Assembly: GCF_029201445.1 (NCBI RefSeq)
Contig: NZ_CP102381.1
Span: forward strand, 1,922,001-1,986,000
Length of the DNA: 64,000 nucleotides
From: Thiomicrorhabdus lithotrophica
GTDB lineage: Bacteria > Pseudomonadota > Gammaproteobacteria > Thiomicrospirales > Thiomicrospiraceae
Direction of reading: 5' to 3'
Part shown: positions 32,565 through 39,489 of the stretch, piece by piece
Position numbering within the stretch: position 1 is the stretch's first letter
Layout: each line of letters begins with the position of its first letter
The notes under the pieces: generated by a model
Told to the model about the DNA's origin: nothing
What the model saw: only the letters and a program-made list of their open reading frames with translations
The model's database searches: none
Made by a program: the position numbers and the translations under genes

Positions 32565-32807
32565 ATGAGCGCAACAAGAGAGCAATGGGCCGCCATCATC
32601 ATGCAAGTAATGCAACTGCTGCATAAACAAAACCCACGCTATAACCCATACACATTTGAGCAAGCCAAACCCAGCATTGTTGAAGAGCTAGACACCTGGA
32701 CCATTGGCGAACTTAACTACTTCATTATGGAGAATCTAAGCCATGACACTCAACCAAACACTGGGATTTGTGACTGTGCTCGGCTTGCTTGTGCTTGCAT
32801 CGTCTGA
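32565..32807 (+). CDS. Small hypothetical phage protein
   Basis: 80 aa, with AAGGAG upstream. Helical N-terminus (REQWAAIIMQVMQLLHKQNPRYNPYTFEQAK) and a cysteine-rich C-terminus (CDCARLACAC). No family recognised; 10 nt after the previous gene. Confidence 0.62.
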   Translation: MSATREQWAAIIMQVMQLLHKQNPRYNPYTFEQAKPSIVEELDTWTIGELNYFIMENLSHDTQPNTGICDCARLACACIV

Positions 32808-32838
32808 CCTAGAACCACTTTTTAACTTTTTACTGTAA
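32743..32838 (+). CDS. Possible 31-aa membrane peptide overlapping the previous gene
   Basis: MTLNQTLGFVTVLGLLVLAS, then SDLEPLFNFLL, in another frame, with GGAG 10 nt upstream of its ATG. One membrane span (about 7-20). Too short to be sure. Confidence 0.4.
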   Translation: MTLNQTLGFVTVLGLLVLASSDLEPLFNFLL

Positions 32839-32851
32839 CAAGGAACACCCC

Positions 32852-33256
32852 ATGAACATTGAACAACTACCACCAACCGTAAAAGCGTTTATTGGCTACA
32901 GACCTTACACCCAACCAGGCTTTGACTACATAGCCGCCTATAAAAACGGCATGGCTATGGAAAAAATCGCAGTAGGCATGGGCGAAACCACACAAGACGC
33001 ACACAAAGCCATCAACAAACTGATAGAAACCAACGTGATTACCAAACGTGAATCACCCAAACACCTTAAGGCCGAGATAAAAGCCAAAGCCATACTAAAA
33101 ATAAACAACGGCGCAAGCCAAGCGCAAGCCGTTGAATGGATAAAACAACAAACAGGCCACAAACCAAGCACAGACCTCATTAGAAAATGGAGGTCTCAAC
33201 AAGCCGTAATTAATGCCCTACAAACACTAGAGCAACAACAAGAAACCCAACACTAA
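32852..33256 (+). CDS. Putative DNA-binding phage protein
   Basis: 134 aa. Two segments look like helix-turn-helix motifs: AMEKIAVGMGETTQDAHKAINKLIE (about 35-60) and ASQAQAVEWIKQQTGHKPSTDLIRKWRSQ (about 89-117). AAGGA precedes the start. It may regulate the accessory operon; no named family. Confidence 0.62.
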   Translation: MNIEQLPPTVKAFIGYRPYTQPGFDYIAAYKNGMAMEKIAVGMGETTQDAHKAINKLIETNVITKRESPKHLKAEIKAKAILKINNGASQAQAVEWIKQQTGHKPSTDLIRKWRSQQAVINALQTLEQQQETQH

Positions 33257-33454
33257 AACAGCGAAGCAGACCCAAGCAAACCGTGGGGATATAACGGAAG
33301 CAGCTAGAGCTATCACCTCCTTGTTAAAGAAAACCGATAGTGATCTAACCGCCTAACCGCGTCAAAAGTGAATTACCAGGCCTGGTAACAGGCCGTTTTA
33401 ACCAACCCACTCGAGAGTGGCGTGATTAAAGCGAAATAACTTAAAGGATATGTT
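33257..33454 (+). other. Untranslated 198-bp stretch within the accessory operon
   Basis: No ORF with a ribosome site. It contains ATCACCTCCTT (33312-33322), identical to the 16S rRNA anti-Shine-Dalgarno tail, an exact copy of the ACCAGGCCTGGT palindrome, and CCACTC/GAGTGG as a small stem. It may be an untranslated leader or small RNA. Confidence 0.35.
33373..33388. repeat. Palindromic repeat ACCAGGCCTGGT, copy 5
   Basis: 16-bp palindrome TTACCAGGCCTGGTAA in the intergenic gap of the accessory operon. Confidence 0.85.
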
Positions 33455-33700
33455 ATGCCAATTATTTATAAAGAAGTTGAAGTTGAAGTTGAAGCAGAAC
33501 TAGACGACTTTGAAACCGAAGACTTAATAGAAGAACTTAGATCAAGAAAAACATACAACCAAGAAGATAGCGTACCAGCTGCCTGGTTTGATTTAAATAC
33601 AACTGGAATACCAGTTGATGTTGTTTTACATGACCTATTCAAAGATTGCACAGGCTATGACTATTTTAAGCTCCAGCAATTAATTGAAACCAAAAAATAA
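33455..33700 (+). CDS. Small acidic hypothetical phage protein
   Basis: 81 aa with a VEVEVEAELDDFETEDLIEEL acidic start, followed by SVPAAWFDLNTTGIPVDVVLHDLFKDCTGYDYFKL. AAGGA lies upstream. Many anti-restriction proteins are similarly acidic, but there is no direct evidence of that role. Confidence 0.62.
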   Translation: MPIIYKEVEVEVEAELDDFETEDLIEELRSRKTYNQEDSVPAAWFDLNTTGIPVDVVLHDLFKDCTGYDYFKLQQLIETKK

Positions 33701-33713
33701 CAAGGAAAACACC

Positions 33714-33929
33714 ATGAGCACTCAACTGTACGCAAGAATTAAACGCACTAGCAAATACGCTTATCAAAACGACTGGGAAGGCTATCCAAGCCACTTTCCT
33801 GTGGATATTGCTTCACCAGCAAAAGATGACTACATCGTAAAAGGTGGCGTGGGTGGTCAATACCGCCTGGCAGACGTATCGCTATACGTTAAAACACACC
33901 AAGACGAACTTATCCGCATTAGCAAATAA
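33714..33929 (+). CDS. Small hypothetical phage protein
   Basis: 71 aa from the ATG at 33714, with AAGGAA upstream; the frame is open further upstream without support. YARIKRTSKYAYQNDWEGYPSHFPVDIASP is followed by a short beta-rich C-terminus. No family recognised. Confidence 0.62.
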   Translation: MSTQLYARIKRTSKYAYQNDWEGYPSHFPVDIASPAKDDYIVKGGVGGQYRLADVSLYVKTHQDELIRISK

Positions 33930-33941
33930 GGAGGCCTAGCC

Positions 33942-34265
33942 ATGCAATCAGTAACCATGCTACAAAGCGACCTGCAAACCCTGCTAATTCAAGCCGCTAA
34001 CATTGGCGCACAACAAGGCATCGAGGCCGCTTTAAAAAACACTCAAACACAACCAGTCGTACCGCTGAATGTGCGTAAAAAAATACGCCTAAAACAAGTG
34101 CAAGAAATAACAGGCCTAAGCGAATCCTCTATTAGAAGACGCAACAACCCACAGCACCACCTATACGATGACACATTTCCAAAACCCTGCAACAACGGCA
34201 AAACCGTCATGTACTGGTTAGACGAAATCACCACCTGGAACGAACCACAAGCCCAAGAAGCATAA
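33942..34265 (+). CDS. AlpA-like DNA-binding regulator
   Basis: 107 aa, with AGGAGG upstream. The C-terminal half has RLKQVQEITGLSESSIRRRN, then FPKPCNNGKTVMYWLDEITTW, the excisionase/AlpA winged-helix pattern. It could act as excisionase or as a regulator of neighbouring genes; it is far from int, so excisionase is not certain. Confidence 0.75.
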   Translation: MQSVTMLQSDLQTLLIQAANIGAQQGIEAALKNTQTQPVVPLNVRKKIRLKQVQEITGLSESSIRRRNNPQHHLYDDTFPKPCNNGKTVMYWLDEITTWNEPQAQEA

Positions 34266-34286
34266 CAGGACCGGCATAAATGAAAT
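34263..34286 (+). repeat. 24-bp direct repeat, left copy
   Basis: Runs from TAACAGGACCGGCATAA through the methyltransferase ATG to GAAAT. It is identical to 35450-35473, which carries the start of the next gene. Confidence 0.85.
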
Positions 34287-35452
34287 ACCTAAGTCTATTC
34301 AGCGGAATTGAGGCCGTAAGCCAAGCATGGGAATCTTTAGGCTTTGAAGCACTCGCATTCTCACAATTTGACCCAGACCATAACTACAAAAACAGTCAAG
34401 ACTTTGCCAGCGCCGTACTCGCACACCATTACCCAAGCGTACCAAACCTGGGTGACGTAACTAAATTTAAAGAATGGGATGATTATGAACCAGACATCAT
34501 TGTGGGAGGAAGCCCCTGCCAAGCTTTCAGTATCGCAGGAATGCGAAAAGGAATGGATGACCCGCGTGGCAACCTCACACTTACGTATCTTGCCACTATT
34601 GAACGATATAAGCCACGCTGGTTTGTTTGGGAAAACGTGCCTGGAGTCTTGTCATCTAACGAAGGACGGGATTTTGGAAGCTTCCTTGCAGGGATTCAAA
34701 AACTCGGGTATGGGTTCGCCTACCGAGTGCTTGACGCTCAATACTTCGGAGTACCACAACGTCGAAGAAGAGTCTTTGTTGTCGGACATATTACAGACTA
34801 CAGACGTGCCGCAGCGGTACTATTTGACTCAAAAAGCTTGTCTGGGAATCATAAAAAGAGCAGAGGTCAGAGGCCGAAAGATACCAGCCAACTTGCTAAC
34901 TGCCTTACAGCGTCAAGCGGAAACCGTCAAGACCCCAGCACAGAAACCTACGTTATTGCCGGCAACACCATTGATCGAGAACCAGAGCACGGCGGCAATG
35001 GCTTAGGAATAGACAACAGCAGCATAACACCCACATTAACAGCCAATGACAAGCACGCAATATGCGCCAATACATCGCCAACCTTAACTTGCGAACCACC
35101 ATTCTCAAGAACAGGAAGCAGCAATGTAGAAACAGAAGCCATTGTCGCATTCAAAGTACGCGGAGGCTGTGAAGGCGGAGGCAAAGGCTATTTAGGTGAC
35201 AATAAAACAGCATTTACGCTATCAACACACCAAGACCAACACCTATACGACAACTACGCCACTAGAAGGTTAACACCAATAGAGTGCGAAAGACTGCAAG
35301 GCTTTCCAGACAACTACACGCAAATTACCTGGAATAATAAACCCGCTCAAGAATGCCCTGACGGACTTAGATACAAAGTAATAGGCAACTCAATGGCCGT
35401 ACCCGTTATGAAATGGATAGGCGAAAGAATCAAAATGGCAGACGAACTTTAA
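34280..35452 (+). CDS. C5-cytosine DNA methyltransferase
   Basis: 390 aa. Motif I SLFSGIEA (5-12), the catalytic GGSPCQAFS with C80, ENV (118-120) and VPQRRRRVF (158-166) are all intact. The target-recognition region is 180-330, and the final RRLTPIECERLQGFP and VIGNSMAVPV motifs IX-X are near the end. Probably protects phage DNA from host restriction. No restriction enzyme is nearby. A second long ORF in the +1 frame overlaps residues 67-242 (separate entry). The gene is bounded by 24-bp direct repeats. Confidence 0.94.
   Translation: MKYLSLFSGIEAVSQAWESLGFEALAFSQFDPDHNYKNSQDFASAVLAHHYPSVPNLGDVTKFKEWDDYEPDIIVGGSPCQAFSIAGMRKGMDDPRGNLTLTYLATIERYKPRWFVWENVPGVLSSNEGRDFGSFLAGIQKLGYGFAYRVLDAQYFGVPQRRRRVFVVGHITDYRRAAAVLFDSKSLSGNHKKSRGQRPKDTSQLANCLTASSGNRQDPSTETYVIAGNTIDREPEHGGNGLGIDNSSITPTLTANDKHAICANTSPTLTCEPPFSRTGSSNVETEAIVAFKVRGGCEGGGKGYLGDNKTAFTLSTHQDQHLYDNYATRRLTPIECERLQGFPDNYTQITWNNKPAQECPDGLRYKVIGNSMAVPVMKWIGERIKMADEL
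34479..35006 (+). CDS. Overprinted ORF inside the methyltransferase gene
   Basis: 175 codons without a stop in the +1 frame; ATGs at 34479 and 34485. The stretch HAGLFGKTCLESCHLTKDGI, GMGSPTECLTLNTSEY, SLLSDILQTTDVPQRYYLTQKACLGIIKRAEVRGRK resembles proteins I recall being annotated separately in phages beside or within C5 methyltransferase genes. It overlaps motifs IV, VI and VIII of the enzyme. A weak GGGATG precedes the second ATG. A real product is plausible but unproven. Confidence 0.5.
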   Translation: MIMNQTSLWEEAPAKLSVSQECEKEWMTRVATSHLRILPLLNDISHAGLFGKTCLESCHLTKDGILEASLQGFKNSGMGSPTECLTLNTSEYHNVEEESLLSDILQTTDVPQRYYLTQKACLGIIKRAEVRGRKIPANLLTALQRQAETVKTPAQKPTLLPATPLIENQSTAAMA

Positions 35453-35473
35453 CAGGACCGGCATAAATGAAAT
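35450..35473 (+). repeat. 24-bp direct repeat, right copy
   Basis: Identical to 34263-34286. It supplies the ribosome-site region and ATG of the small basic protein gene. Confidence 0.85.
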
Positions 35474-35682
35474 CATCAATAATCGCACTAGCAATGGCAT
35501 CTTTAGGAATCCAAAACACCGCTATGAACTTTCTTTTAACCAACCCGTTAACCGAAAACGATTACAGCTTTATTGCCAAAACCACGCCAAGGTTCACAAA
35601 AGCCAAGAGATCAACCAAACACAAACCAAAAAGCCGCCCTTCTCGCAGACAGAGAACCAAGCTAAATAGGAGAAAAGCATGA
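35467..35682 (+). CDS. Small basic hypothetical protein
   Basis: 71 aa. A hydrophobic start (MKSSIIALAMASLGIQNTAM) is followed by a very basic end (KAKRSTKHKPKSRPSRRQRT). Its translation start is the repeat shared with the methyltransferase. The stop overlaps the DUF3310 start (ATGA). Nucleic-acid binding is a guess from charge. Confidence 0.55.
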   Translation: MKSSIIALAMASLGIQNTAMNFLLTNPLTENDYSFIAKTTPRFTKAKRSTKHKPKSRPSRRQRTKLNRRKA

Positions 35683-35918
35683 GCAACAATACCGATGCAA
35701 TCAACCCAGACCACTACAAAGTAGGTGGAATTGAAACCATTGAATACATGAAAGCCAAAGCAACACCAGAAGAATTCAAAGGACACCTAAGACTCACAGC
35801 CATTAAATACCTCAGTCGAGCAGGCCACAAAGATGACGCCCTCCAAGAATTTAAAAAGGCGCAATGGTATCTCAACAAACTCATTCAAGAAATGGAGAAC
35901 CCAGAGGCACAGCAATGA
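35679..35918 (+). CDS. DUF3310 protein
   Basis: 79 aa. NPDHYKVGGIETIEYMKAKATPEEFKGHLRLTAIKYLSRAGHKDDALQEFKKAQWYLNKL contains the full DUF3310 pattern. The family, related to a T7 gp1.7 domain, is common in phages and has been linked with nucleotide metabolism. It overlaps both neighbours. Confidence 0.88.
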   Translation: MSNNTDAINPDHYKVGGIETIEYMKAKATPEEFKGHLRLTAIKYLSRAGHKDDALQEFKKAQWYLNKLIQEMENPEAQQ

Positions 35919-36274
35919 TTGAACGAGCCCTAATCATAAAACAACCGTGGATAGACCTAATCTTAAGCGGAAAAAAGACATGGGAAATGCGCTCACGCCC
36001 TACCCATATTCGCGGCAAGATTGGCTTAATAGAACAAGGCACTGGCTTGATTGTCGGTGAGGCTGACCTATTTGGAGTAGTAGAATTTCAAGATATTGAT
36101 TTACTAGCATCACTCAGCCATAACCACTGTATTTATGACGAGGAAACTTTAGAAAAATGGAACACCGCATGGATGTTAAAAAACGCAAAACGCTACGACA
36201 AACCAACCCCATACAACCACCCACAAGGCGCAGTGGTTTGGGTAAAACTGGATAAGGAATCTAACAATGAGTAA
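35915..36274 (+). CDS. ASCH-domain protein
   Basis: 119 aa from the ATG at 35915 (ATGA overlap with DUF3310). ALIIKQPWIDLILSGKKTWEMRSRPTHIRGKIGLIEQGTGLIVGEADL is the ASCH/PUA-like beta-barrel pattern, ending PQGAVVWVKL. ASCH proteins bind RNA or modified nucleotides; some are amidohydrolases. Role in the phage unknown. Confidence 0.83.
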   Translation: MIERALIIKQPWIDLILSGKKTWEMRSRPTHIRGKIGLIEQGTGLIVGEADLFGVVEFQDIDLLASLSHNHCIYDEETLEKWNTAWMLKNAKRYDKPTPYNHPQGAVVWVKLDKESNNE

Positions 36275-36638
36275 AGAATGCAAATGCTCTTTAAGAACAA
36301 AATCATTAGGTGATGGGTGTTCTGTTTGCAACCCTGGCCTGGTTGAAGAAATGAGGCAAGAAGAAATCGAAGAAGCTAAAACCTTACTTGAATCAGAAGG
36401 CTACTTAGTATCTGTAAGCATTAAGAAGTTAACGCTAACAATTAGCCAGGTTAAAACCCTTGCTGAACTTTGTGGATTATCAGTTGAAGATAAACAATTG
36501 GACGCTGATGAATTAGATACCGAAATTACTATTGCTGATGGTATTCGCTTGATTGACGAAGATACGAAAAAGAAGGGTAAACCAGTTACAGCGTTTTGGT
36601 TCACAGACATACCAGACGAGGGAGCGATGGAATTATGA
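36267..36638 (+). CDS. Hypothetical protein with N-terminal cysteine cluster
   Basis: 123 aa. CKCSLRTKSLGDGCSVC may bind zinc. The rest is acidic and helical (EEAKTLLESEGYLVSVSIKKL). It overlaps the ASCH gene by 8 nt. No family recognised. Confidence 0.62.
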   Translation: MSKECKCSLRTKSLGDGCSVCNPGLVEEMRQEEIEEAKTLLESEGYLVSVSIKKLTLTISQVKTLAELCGLSVEDKQLDADELDTEITIADGIRLIDEDTKKKGKPVTAFWFTDIPDEGAMEL

Positions 36639-36751
36639 CCTACACACCAGAACAACTTAAAAAAATGAGTATTAAAATGGAAATACAAATAAATGAGAAC
36701 TACCTAAATTTAAGAAGAAGTGATTATGAAGAAATATTTATTGGTAACTAA
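36635..36751 (+). CDS. Possible 38-aa phage peptide
   Basis: MTYTPEQLKKMSIKMEIQIN and so on, beginning in an ATGA overlap with the gene before. Spacing and coupling suggest translation. Function unknown. Confidence 0.45.
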   Translation: MTYTPEQLKKMSIKMEIQINENYLNLRRSDYEEIFIGN

Positions 36752-36905
36752 TACTTTCAACGGAAAAGTTTTAGGTGTTTACAGTGATAAAAATATCGCT
36801 TTGGAAGACCGTAATCGCCTACGTTCAGACCCATCATACGTAGGGCAATTTGAGAAACACCCAAATGCGACAGTTTTAAAAGTTAAATGTGAGGTGGTGG
36901 AATGA
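36726..36905 (+). CDS. Small hypothetical phage protein
   Basis: 59 aa: MKKYLLVTNTFNGKVLGVYS, then a charged helix and KHPNATVLKVKCEVVE. Overlaps the preceding and following short genes. Ribosome site is weak (AAGAAG). Confidence 0.55.
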   Translation: MKKYLLVTNTFNGKVLGVYSDKNIALEDRNRLRSDPSYVGQFEKHPNATVLKVKCEVVE

Positions 36906-37081
36906 GTAAAGAAATTAAATGCTCTAAAAACGGTACTTTTTTTAACGGTCTGGCAATGTGCGGCAAATTTATCAACAGTAATAAAACATGTGGAGATAAA
37001 AAAGGTACGTGCGAACACCAGACCATCAACGGTATACCGATTTTAACTGTAAAAAAGAATAACTATAATGCAACCAATTAA
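36902..37081 (+). CDS. Small cysteine-containing protein
   Basis: 59 aa, starting in an ATGA overlap. Four cysteines (KCSKNG, MCGKF, KTCGD, GTCEH) could form a zinc site. Its end overlaps the adenine methylase start by 14 nt, suggesting coupling. Confidence 0.55.
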   Translation: MSKEIKCSKNGTFFNGLAMCGKFINSNKTCGDKKGTCEHQTINGIPILTVKKNNYNATN

Positions 37082-37907
37082 ATCACCAGTTTTGCGGTAC
37101 CACGGCGGTAAATTCAGAATTGCAGACTGGATCCAATCTTTTTTTCCTCCACATACTATTTATGTAGAGCCATTTGGTGGTGCAGCATCCGTTCTAATGA
37201 CAAAGAAACCATCAGACCGTGAGGTTTACAATGACCTAGATAGTGAAATCGTAAATGTATTTGAAGTGCTAAGAAACAATCCAAGCGAACTTGCAAGACT
37301 AATCAACCTTACGCCTTACGCTCGTGATGAGTGGAAACAATCTTATGAAAAGACAGATAACAAAATTGAACTGGCCAGAAGAACAATTTTAAGAGCCTAT
37401 GCATCGTTTGGCTCTGGAGGCGCAACTAAAGGTACCAGTGGTTTCCGTTGTTATTCAAAACCAGATAGCACATTTTCACCAAAGGAATGGAATAACTATG
37501 CCAATAAGATTGAGGCATTTACCGATCGCTTAAGAAGCGTAATCATTGAAAACAAAAATGCGATTAATGTAATAAAAGATCATGACCATGAGAAAACACT
37601 ATTTTTTATAGACCCTCCTTATATTACTGAAACAAGAACAATGACTCCAGGTACCAAGTATTACCGTCATGAAATGGACAATGAAGCACACCAGGAATTA
37701 ATCAATACACTACTGGAGTTAAAAGGTGCAGTTGTTTTATCTGGTTATGACCATCACATTTATGATGTATTAATTGATAACGGATGGGAAAAACATCATA
37801 AAAAATCTAGAGCACAAGGACATAAAGGCACAACATCAAGAGTTGAAACCGTATGGCTAAATCCTAAATGTGCCAACCATCAATCTCAGCAACAGCTATT
37901 CAGCTAA
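37068..37907 (+). CDS. N6-adenine DNA methyltransferase, Dam/D12 class
   Basis: 279 aa. LRYHGGKFRIADWIQSFFPP and VEPFGGAAS (FGG 36-38) form the AdoMet site; FIDPPY (DPPY 182-185) is the catalytic motif. The length fits Dam-type enzymes, whose usual target is GATC, though the target here cannot be read. It overlaps the integrase end by 4 nt on the opposite strand. A second phage methylase beside the C5 enzyme suggests broad protection against restriction. Confidence 0.92.
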   Translation: MQPIKSPVLRYHGGKFRIADWIQSFFPPHTIYVEPFGGAASVLMTKKPSDREVYNDLDSEIVNVFEVLRNNPSELARLINLTPYARDEWKQSYEKTDNKIELARRTILRAYASFGSGGATKGTSGFRCYSKPDSTFSPKEWNNYANKIEAFTDRLRSVIIENKNAINVIKDHDHEKTLFFIDPPYITETRTMTPGTKYYRHEMDNEAHQELINTLLELKGAVVLSGYDHHIYDVLIDNGWEKHHKKSRAQGHKGTTSRVETVWLNPKCANHQSQQQLFS

Positions 37908-39085
37908 ACCAACGAATCCAAATAATCTGCCCAGGCCTGCATCATTTCTTTTCGCACATCCAAATGCAAGGCCTTGTTATACGCACCCTTCACCTTATTA
38001 TCTTCCACATGCGAAAGCTGACGCTCTATTGCATCACTTAACCACCCTTGCTCATGCAATAAGGTACTGGCCATGTGCCTAAAACCATGCGTAGTTAACT
38101 CATCTTTTGAGATACCTAATCGACGTAATGCCCCTCTTAATGATTCTGCAGTAATATGATTATGCACTGATCGAGCACCAGGGAACACATACTCACTTCC
38201 CACATCAAGCCCTTTAACCTCAAGCAACAACGCTTTAACCTGCTTACTCATTGGCACTAAGTGCTCACGCTTCATTTTCATCTTAGAGGCCGCAATCGTA
38301 ATCATGTCACTAGCAAAATCCACCTCACGCCAACGTAAGCCGGCTAATTCATGTGGGCGTAAAAACACATAAGGCGCAATCTTCAACGCCATCACCACCG
38401 AGTAATGACCACCATACACACTAATCTTGCGTAAAATCCTACCTATCTCTTCAGGCACAATGGTTGTGGCGTAACTCTTTGGCTTTTCTTTTTTAAACAC
38501 ATCACTTGGCAAATCACGCGTTGGATCAATCGCACACTTACCCACCCCAACCGAATACCGAAAAACACGGCTGGCATAACCCCGCACTTTTTTAAGCATA
38601 TTCAAAGTGCCACGCGCCTCAATCTTTTTAAACACCGCCAACATATCCATCGCGGCAATATCATCAATAGGCACGTCTTTTAAGTGAATAAGCAAATGAT
38701 TCTCACACCGCTCATTCAAATCTTTGGCGTACTCATAAGTCCAAGAATCATAATTGTGCTCATACCACTCGGTATACATCTCACCAAACGTAGGCTTATG
38801 CACCACCTCAACACCTTGAGCAACACTAGCCGCTTTAGCCTCTTTGGGATTAATACCCTGATCGAGCAACAAACGCACCTCATCACGCAACCGACGCGCC
38901 TCTAATAATGTCACTTTAGGGTAATTACCCAACGCCAACATAGTGGCCTTACCATCAAATCGATAACGATAACGCCACGCCTTAACACCAGACGGCTTAA
39001 CCTCAATGACCAGGCCATTAGTATCCGTTACACGGTAAAGCTTAGGCTCAGGCTTTAAATTTTTGACTTGAGTATTGTTCAACAT
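37904..39085 (-). CDS. Tyrosine recombinase integrase
   Basis: 393 aa. The N-terminal part (GLVIEVKPSGVKAWRYRYRFDGKATMLALGNYP) is the DUF4102 arm-binding domain of P4-type integrases. A middle SAM-like domain follows, then the catalytic domain with LAGLRWREV, THGFRHMASTLLHE (H-x-x-R) and a tyrosine in KGAYNKAL. The protein is intact. The gene starts 208 bp from the attR core, and repeats of TGTACTCAC lie just upstream. It inserts the phage into tRNA-Ser. Confidence 0.95.
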   Translation of the reverse strand: MLNNTQVKNLKPEPKLYRVTDTNGLVIEVKPSGVKAWRYRYRFDGKATMLALGNYPKVTLLEARRLRDEVRLLLDQGINPKEAKAASVAQGVEVVHKPTFGEMYTEWYEHNYDSWTYEYAKDLNERCENHLLIHLKDVPIDDIAAMDMLAVFKKIEARGTLNMLKKVRGYASRVFRYSVGVGKCAIDPTRDLPSDVFKKEKPKSYATTIVPEEIGRILRKISVYGGHYSVVMALKIAPYVFLRPHELAGLRWREVDFASDMITIAASKMKMKREHLVPMSKQVKALLLEVKGLDVGSEYVFPGARSVHNHITAESLRGALRRLGISKDELTTHGFRHMASTLLHEQGWLSDAIERQLSHVEDNKVKGAYNKALHLDVRKEMMQAWADYLDSLV

Positions 39086-39088
39086 TAT

Positions 39089-39165
39089 TGAGTACGAATC
39101 CCGTTTTTGTACTCACACCATGAGTACAGAGCAAATTTGTACTCACATTTATACTCACATTTTTG
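39089..39165. promoter_or_regulatory. Integrase arm-type sites near attR
   Basis: TGAGTAC (39089-39095), TTGTACTCAC (39107-39116), TGAGTAC (39121-39127), TTGTACTCAC (39137-39146) and ATACTCAC (39151-39158) between int and the core. The same words occur at the left end (7261-7313). They may also regulate int. Confidence 0.65.
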
Positions 39166-39292
39166 TGACTTGTAAAGAAATGATATGAAAAGATAAGAAA
39201 GAATAGAAAACAGAAAAACAGCTTGAAAGATAGATAAACAAAGGGAATGAAGAAGAATTTGAAAGGATAAGAAAGGGTAATAAAAGATTAAA

Positions 39293-39311
39293 TGGCGGAG
39301 AGCGGGGGATT
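39293..39311. repeat. attR core of the prophage
   Basis: The same 19 bp as attL; here they complete the 3' end and CCA of tRNA-Ser, so insertion leaves the tRNA whole. Confidence 0.92.
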
Positions 39312-39382
39312 CGAACCCCCGATAGGTTTAACCCTATACTCACTTTCCAGGCGAGCTCCTTCAGCCACTCAGACAGCTCTCC
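39293..39382 (-). tRNA. tRNA-Ser(GGA)
   Basis: 90 nt on the minus strand: acceptor GGAGAGC/GCTCTCC, anticodon GGA in CTGGAAA, a long variable arm typical of tRNA-Ser, T loop GTTCGAATC and an encoded CCA. Its 3' end is the phage integration site. Confidence 0.95.
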
Positions 39383-39489
39383 TGAAGAAGCAGCGAATTA
39401 TACTTGGTATATTGCCGCTTGTCTAATAAAAAGCCAATCTAAATTAAGGGTAGAGCTCGCCACTTTATTTCATTTTTGATGGCTATCTA

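Larger units (their letters stand above)
7198..39311. mobile_element. Lambda-type siphophage prophage, about 32.1 kb
   Basis: Bounded by 19-bp att repeats in tRNA-Ser. The integrase sits at the right end. Inside, gene order follows lambda: immunity, replication O/P, Q position, lysis, terminase, gpW, portal, protease/capsid, FII-like, tail terminator, tube, G/GT, tape measure, NlpC-like, J. Every expected structural module is open and full length, so the prophage looks intact. Two DNA methyltransferases and several cargo genes are carried. Lytic and late genes are on the minus strand; cI, the membrane cassette and the methylase operon are on the plus strand. Confidence 0.95.
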
